From Neobacillus niacini (GTDB lineage Bacteria; Bacillota; Bacilli; Bacillales; Cytobacillaceae), in NCBI RefSeq assembly GCF_023715415.1, contig NZ_JAMBOB010000002.1:496001-560000 (forward strand): a DNA stretch of 64,000 nucleotides, given 5' to 3'. Of this stretch, positions 60,803 through 64,000 are shown piece after piece. The notes under the pieces are model-generated. The model was not told the origin of the DNA. It saw only the letters and a program-made list of their open reading frames with translations, and made no database searches. Position 1 is the first letter of the stretch. Each line of letters begins with the position of its first letter. The position numbers and the translations under genes were made by a program.

Positions 60803-61959
60803 GTTTATTTACACTCGCACCAGATAAACAACAAGTCCTTAATTTAGTGAAAGATTTCTGTAGAAAAGAAATTGCACCGGTTGCCAGTAAATTGGAACAC
60901 GCTGATGAGTATCCACATGAGATCGTTGAAAAAATGAAAGAGCTCGGTTTCTTTGGATTTACCATATCTGAAGAGTATGGCGGATTTGGGGTTGACTTTG
61001 TCACCTATGCGCTTGTAATAGAGGAAATTACCAGGCATTGGATGAGTGTGGCAGGGATCTTAAATAGCCATCTGATCATGGCCTATATTGTTGAAAAATA
61101 TGCAACAGAGGAACAAAAGCGCAAATTCCTGCCACGGTTTGCTACAGGTGAATGGCGCGGAGGTCTGGCACTTTCTGAAGCCGATGCAGGGACAGATGTA
61201 CAGAATATGTCAACAAAAGCAGAAAAAATTGGGGACTCTTATGTGGTGAATGGAAGTAAAATGTGGATTACGAATGCTCGCTACGGAAATACCTTTATTT
61301 TGGCTGCTAAGACAGATTCAAAGACCCAGCCGCGATATAAAGGGATCAGTTTATTTTTAATTCAAAAGGGCGGAGAAGGTTTTGAGGTTCAACGTGATAT
61401 TGATAAGTTGGGCTATAAAGGAGTGAAGACGTGTGAAATCACGTTTGAAAATTTCCGTGTTCCTGCTGACCAATTAATTGGTGGAGAGGAAGGAAAAGGA
61501 TTTAAGCAGGTGCTTGGCGGCCTGGAGTTAGGACGCGTAAATGTAGCGGCACGTGGTGTTGGTTTAGCACGTGCGTCGTTCGAAGATTCAATCAAATATG
61601 CACAAGAACGGAAAACATTTGGGGTACCGATTTGTGAACATCAGGCCATCCAATTAAAACTGGGTGAAATGGGAACAAAATTGGAGGCAGCACGTTTATT
61701 AACGTTAAATGCTGCGACTAAGCTTCAAAATGGTGAACGCTGCGATCTCGAAGCGGGGATGGCCAAATTATTTGCCACAGAAGTTGGCTTTGAACTAGCC
61801 GGTGAAGCGATGAGAATTCATGGGGGTTATGGCTATACAAAAGAGTTTAATGTTGAAAGATATTATCGTGATTCGCCGCTCATGCTGATTGGTGAAGGGA
61901 CAAATGAAATGCAGAAAATTATCATCAGCAAAGGTTTAGTTCAAAAATATAAAATCTAA
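60799..61959 (+). CDS. acyl-CoA dehydrogenase
   Basis: 386 residues. FAD/substrate motifs LSEADAGTDVQNMSTKA and SKMWITNA lie in the middle domain; the C-terminal helical domain has GGYGYTKEFNVERYYRDS and LIGEGTNEMQKIII, where the first Glu is the expected catalytic base. It oxidises an acyl-CoA and passes electrons to ETF. In this setting a methylsuccinyl-CoA-like or short branched acyl-CoA substrate is plausible. AAAAGGAGGAG precedes the ATG; start overlaps the PrpD stop. Confidence 0.95.
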   Translation: MSLFTLAPDKQQVLNLVKDFCRKEIAPVASKLEHADEYPHEIVEKMKELGFFGFTISEEYGGFGVDFVTYALVIEEITRHWMSVAGILNSHLIMAYIVEKYATEEQKRKFLPRFATGEWRGGLALSEADAGTDVQNMSTKAEKIGDSYVVNGSKMWITNARYGNTFILAAKTDSKTQPRYKGISLFLIQKGGEGFEVQRDIDKLGYKGVKTCEITFENFRVPADQLIGGEEGKGFKQVLGGLELGRVNVAARGVGLARASFEDSIKYAQERKTFGVPICEHQAIQLKLGEMGTKLEAARLLTLNAATKLQNGERCDLEAGMAKLFATEVGFELAGEAMRIHGGYGYTKEFNVERYYRDSPLMLIGEGTNEMQKIIISKGLVQKYKI

Positions 61960-61993
61960 CATTCATAAACAAATTAAGTAGGAGGTATTTATT

Positions 61994-62491
61994 ATGGCGG
62001 AAATTCATACACCATTTGGAAGAGTATACGAGGATTTTAATGTAGATGATGTAATCATGCACTGGCCAGGAAGAACCATTACGGAAGCGGATGATATGAT
62101 GTTCAGTCTGCTTGCTCTTAATCAGCATCCCCTCCACATCGACGCACATTATGCATCCAAAACTCAATTTAAACAGAATCTAGTAAATGGAACACTTGTC
62201 TTTTCTGTAGCGGTCGGTATGACCGTAAATGATATTAGCGGTGCTGCCATTGCGATGCTTGAATATGAAAATATCAAACATTTAAAGCCTACATTTCGAG
62301 GAGATACCCTTTATGGAAGAACAAGGATTCTAGACAAGTGGGAAACGAGTAAAAATGATCGCGGTATTGTCTATGTTGAAACCATCATTAGCAACCAAAG
62401 GGAAGAAGATGTGATGAGCTATAAACGGAAACTATTAGTGCCAAAGCGTGAGTTTGCGCCGCGTCCAAATACACACCGCAATCATTCATAA
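61994..62491 (+). CDS. MaoC-type hydratase (itaconyl/mesaconyl-CoA hydratase-like)
   Basis: 165 residues. Hot-dog fold hydratase with the hydratase-2 motif region ADDMMFSLLALNQHPLHIDAHYA, containing the His-Asp pair (HPLHID...). The opening GRVYEDFNVDDVIMHWPGRTITEAD is close to the itaconyl-CoA and mesaconyl-CoA hydratases. It would add water to the double bond of an alpha,beta-unsaturated dicarboxylyl-CoA. GTAGGAGGT precedes the ATG. It sits between the dehydrogenase and CoA-transferase genes. Confidence 0.88.
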   Translation: MAEIHTPFGRVYEDFNVDDVIMHWPGRTITEADDMMFSLLALNQHPLHIDAHYASKTQFKQNLVNGTLVFSVAVGMTVNDISGAAIAMLEYENIKHLKPTFRGDTLYGRTRILDKWETSKNDRGIVYVETIISNQREEDVMSYKRKLLVPKREFAPRPNTHRNHS

Positions 62492-62517
62492 GAGTCCTGT
62501 AAACGGGAGGGGAAAAG

Positions 62518-63705
62518 ATGAGACCATTAGAAGGGATGAGAATCATTGCTGTCGAACAATACGGGGCAGGACCTTATGCCACGCTTCATCTGGCTGATTT
62601 AGGAGCTGAAATCATCAAGATTGAAGATCCTAGTACGAAAGGTGAGGTTTCTAGAACAGTAATTCCTTATGCGGAAAATAACGACAGTTTATTTTTCCAA
62701 TCATTGAATCGTAATAAAAAGAGTATTTCCTTGAATTTGAAATCAGAAGAAGGCAGGAAAATCTTTGAGGATCTCGTAAAGAAATCAGATGCTGTTTTCA
62801 ATAATCTTAGAGGCGATGTTCCTGAAAAGCTAAAGATAAACTATGAGCACCTTAAACACTTAAATCCTAAAATTGTCACCTGTTCATTATCAGGATTCGG
62901 TACATGGGGATCAATGAAGAAGGAACCTGCCTACGATTACTTGCTGCAGGCGATGAATGGGCATATGAGTCTAACGGGAGAACCAGGCGGTCCGCCATCT
63001 AAATATGGGCTTTCTATCATAGACTTTTCCACGGGAATGATGGCAGCTTTAGGATTAATGGTAGGGATTTACCAGGCGCAAAACCATGGGGTAGGCTCAG
63101 ATGTAGATGTTAGTTTATTTGATACCTCTTTATCCGTATTAAACTATCTTGCCATTTGGCATTTAAATAAAGGTTACGAACCGGTAAGAACAGCAAACTC
63201 TGCCCATCCTACTCTTGTTCCGTCACAACAGTTTCCAACTAAGGATGGGTATGTGGTAGTGATGTGTAATAAAGAAAAGTTTTTCCCAATCTTGTGCGAT
63301 GGTTTAGAAGCACCAGAGCTGGCAGATGATGAACGCTATAAAAACTTCCAATCCCGCTTTAACAATAAGGAAGAACTATTAGACAAGCTAGTGTCTTTAT
63401 TTAAGAAGCAGACAACACATTATTGGCTGGAAAAACTAAAGGGAAAGGTTCCAATCGCACCAGTGAACACGGTACAAGAAGCATTAAGGCAGCCACTCGT
63501 CGAGGAAAGAAATATGATTGTGGAAGTAGATACCCCGACCTTTGGGAATGTGAAAATGGTGGGCACTCCTATTAAACTATCGAATGATCAGCCGGACTAT
63601 GTGGCCGGTCCAAGCTTAGGCCAGCAGAATGAAGATATTTATAGAGGTTTACTGGGGTATAGTTCTGAATATATCGAACTGTTAAAGAGTAAAGAAATTA
63701 TTTAA
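62518..63705 (+). CDS. CaiB/BaiF (family III) CoA-transferase
   Basis: 395 residues. Starts RPLEGMRIIAVEQYGAGPYATLHLADLGAEIIKIEDP, the family opening. The catalytic aspartate is in SIIDFSTGMMAALGL (about residue 169). Later FLHGDWRF-type region is replaced by PSQQFPTKDGYVVVMCNKEKFF. It would move CoA from succinyl-CoA or acetyl-CoA to a dicarboxylate such as itaconate or mesaconate. GGGAGGGGAAAAG precedes the ATG. A strong terminator follows the stop. Confidence 0.94.
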   Translation: MRPLEGMRIIAVEQYGAGPYATLHLADLGAEIIKIEDPSTKGEVSRTVIPYAENNDSLFFQSLNRNKKSISLNLKSEEGRKIFEDLVKKSDAVFNNLRGDVPEKLKINYEHLKHLNPKIVTCSLSGFGTWGSMKKEPAYDYLLQAMNGHMSLTGEPGGPPSKYGLSIIDFSTGMMAALGLMVGIYQAQNHGVGSDVDVSLFDTSLSVLNYLAIWHLNKGYEPVRTANSAHPTLVPSQQFPTKDGYVVVMCNKEKFFPILCDGLEAPELADDERYKNFQSRFNNKEELLDKLVSLFKKQTTHYWLEKLKGKVPIAPVNTVQEALRQPLVEERNMIVEVDTPTFGNVKMVGTPIKLSNDQPDYVAGPSLGQQNEDIYRGLLGYSSEYIELLKSKEII

Positions 63706-63710
63706 ATTTT

Positions 63711-63749
63711 TAGAGGGGTAGATACTTAATTTTCTACTCCTCTTTTTTA
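63711..63749 (+). terminator. terminator or attenuator before the lyase gene
   Basis: AGAGGGGTAGA pairs with TCTACTCCTCT (11 bp, one G-U) followed by six T. It lies between two genes expected to act in one pathway, so partial read-through or its own promoter is needed for the lyase. Confidence 0.75.
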
Positions 63750-63763
63750 AGGAGATGAACATT

Positions 63764-64000
63764 TTGGGAGAGGTTTATTTATTTGCTCCTGGTAACAGTG
63801 AAAAAAAGATACACAAGGCCTTAAATCTTCATACGGATGCTGTCATTATTGATCTGGAGGATTCCGTTACATCGAATGAAAAAGAGATGGCTAGAAATTT
63901 GGTTTACTCACTCCTCAAAACAGATGTAACGTTTCGTTCTAAAATATACGTTAGAATTAATTCAATTAAAACACAGTGGTTTTTTGAGGATTTGAACATG
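63764..64000 (+). CDS. HpcH/HpaI-CitE family lyase (5-prime part)
   Basis: 79 codons up to the window edge; the gene continues beyond. The start LGEVYLFAPGNSEKKIHKAL and IIDLEDSVTSNEKEMARNL match the beta subunit of citrate lyase/citramalyl-CoA lyase type enzymes (metal aspartate/glutamate in DLED). TTG 63764 is favoured because AAGGAG lies nine bases upstream; ATG 63755 is in frame but overlaps that site. It probably cleaves citramalyl-CoA or a related malyl-CoA to acetyl-CoA plus a 2-oxo acid. Confidence 0.85.
   Translation, partial: MGEVYLFAPGNSEKKIHKALNLHTDAVIIDLEDSVTSNEKEMARNLVYSLLKTDVTFRSKIYVRINSIKTQWFFEDLNM

Overview
The window looks like the chromosome of a low-GC, spore-forming Bacillaceae (Bacillus/Neobacillus type). 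The DNA is AT-rich, ribosome binding sites are strong (GGAGG, AAGGAG), TTG and GTG starts are common, intrinsic terminators are U-rich, and nearly every recognisable product has a Bacillus-type family. No rRNA, complete tRNA, CRISPR array, prophage or intact insertion sequence was seen. This is a reading by eye; no database search was run.

Layout. 0-9 kb: a MerR regulator and an alpha/beta hydrolase that share a near-identical operator, a candidate structured RNA, small membrane proteins, an O-acetyltransferase, a nucleotidyltransferase, a membrane-anchored FAD oxidoreductase, an AHSA1/SRPBCC protein and an NCS1 permease. 9-17 kb: a stretch with gene remnants (ABC ATPase, response regulator), then a serine beta-lactamase-like hydrolase and a two-component system with an FtsX-type ABC transporter. 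17-30 kb: YitT-type protein, polysaccharide deacetylase, VTT-domain protein, PepSY protein, methyltransferase, lipoprotein, DUF3189 protein, an AraC/GyrI regulator, CBO0543-type membrane proteins, a GH18 lipoprotein and a Nudix hydrolase. 30-38 kb: a rearranged segment (broken cupin fused to a decapitated MFS gene, integrase and GNAT fragments) with an SDR / aldo-keto reductase / FAD monooxygenase group and a beta-propeller protein whose N-terminus resembles exosporium proteins. 38-53 kb: DoxX, pirin, an HxlR regulator, an NlpC/P60 peptidase, GNAT and VOC enzymes, a DUF2089 operon, two MFS pumps, an EamA transporter, a PrmA-like methyltransferase and a LysM/SPOR protein. 54-64 kb: a catabolic cluster cut by the right edge.

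The most interesting part is 54-64 kb. hyuA, hyuB and an isochorismatase-type amidohydrolase form one unit. MmgE/PrpD, acyl-CoA dehydrogenase, MaoC hydratase and CaiB/BaiF CoA-transferase form a second, followed by a CitE-type lyase that runs off the edge. Each of the two units has a clear sigma-54 (-24/-12) promoter preceded by several copies of the same 8-bp element (TGTTTCAT/ATGAAACA), so one unseen enhancer-binding activator probably controls both. The second unit has the gene content of the itaconate/C5-dicarboxylate CoA pathway of Pseudomonas. I infer that the first unit opens a cyclic amide or imide and strips its nitrogen to make the acid for the second.

Intergenic DNA holds at least four families of dispersed repeats. 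Many gaps also hold stumps of former genes, which suggests repeated deletion and rearrangement.
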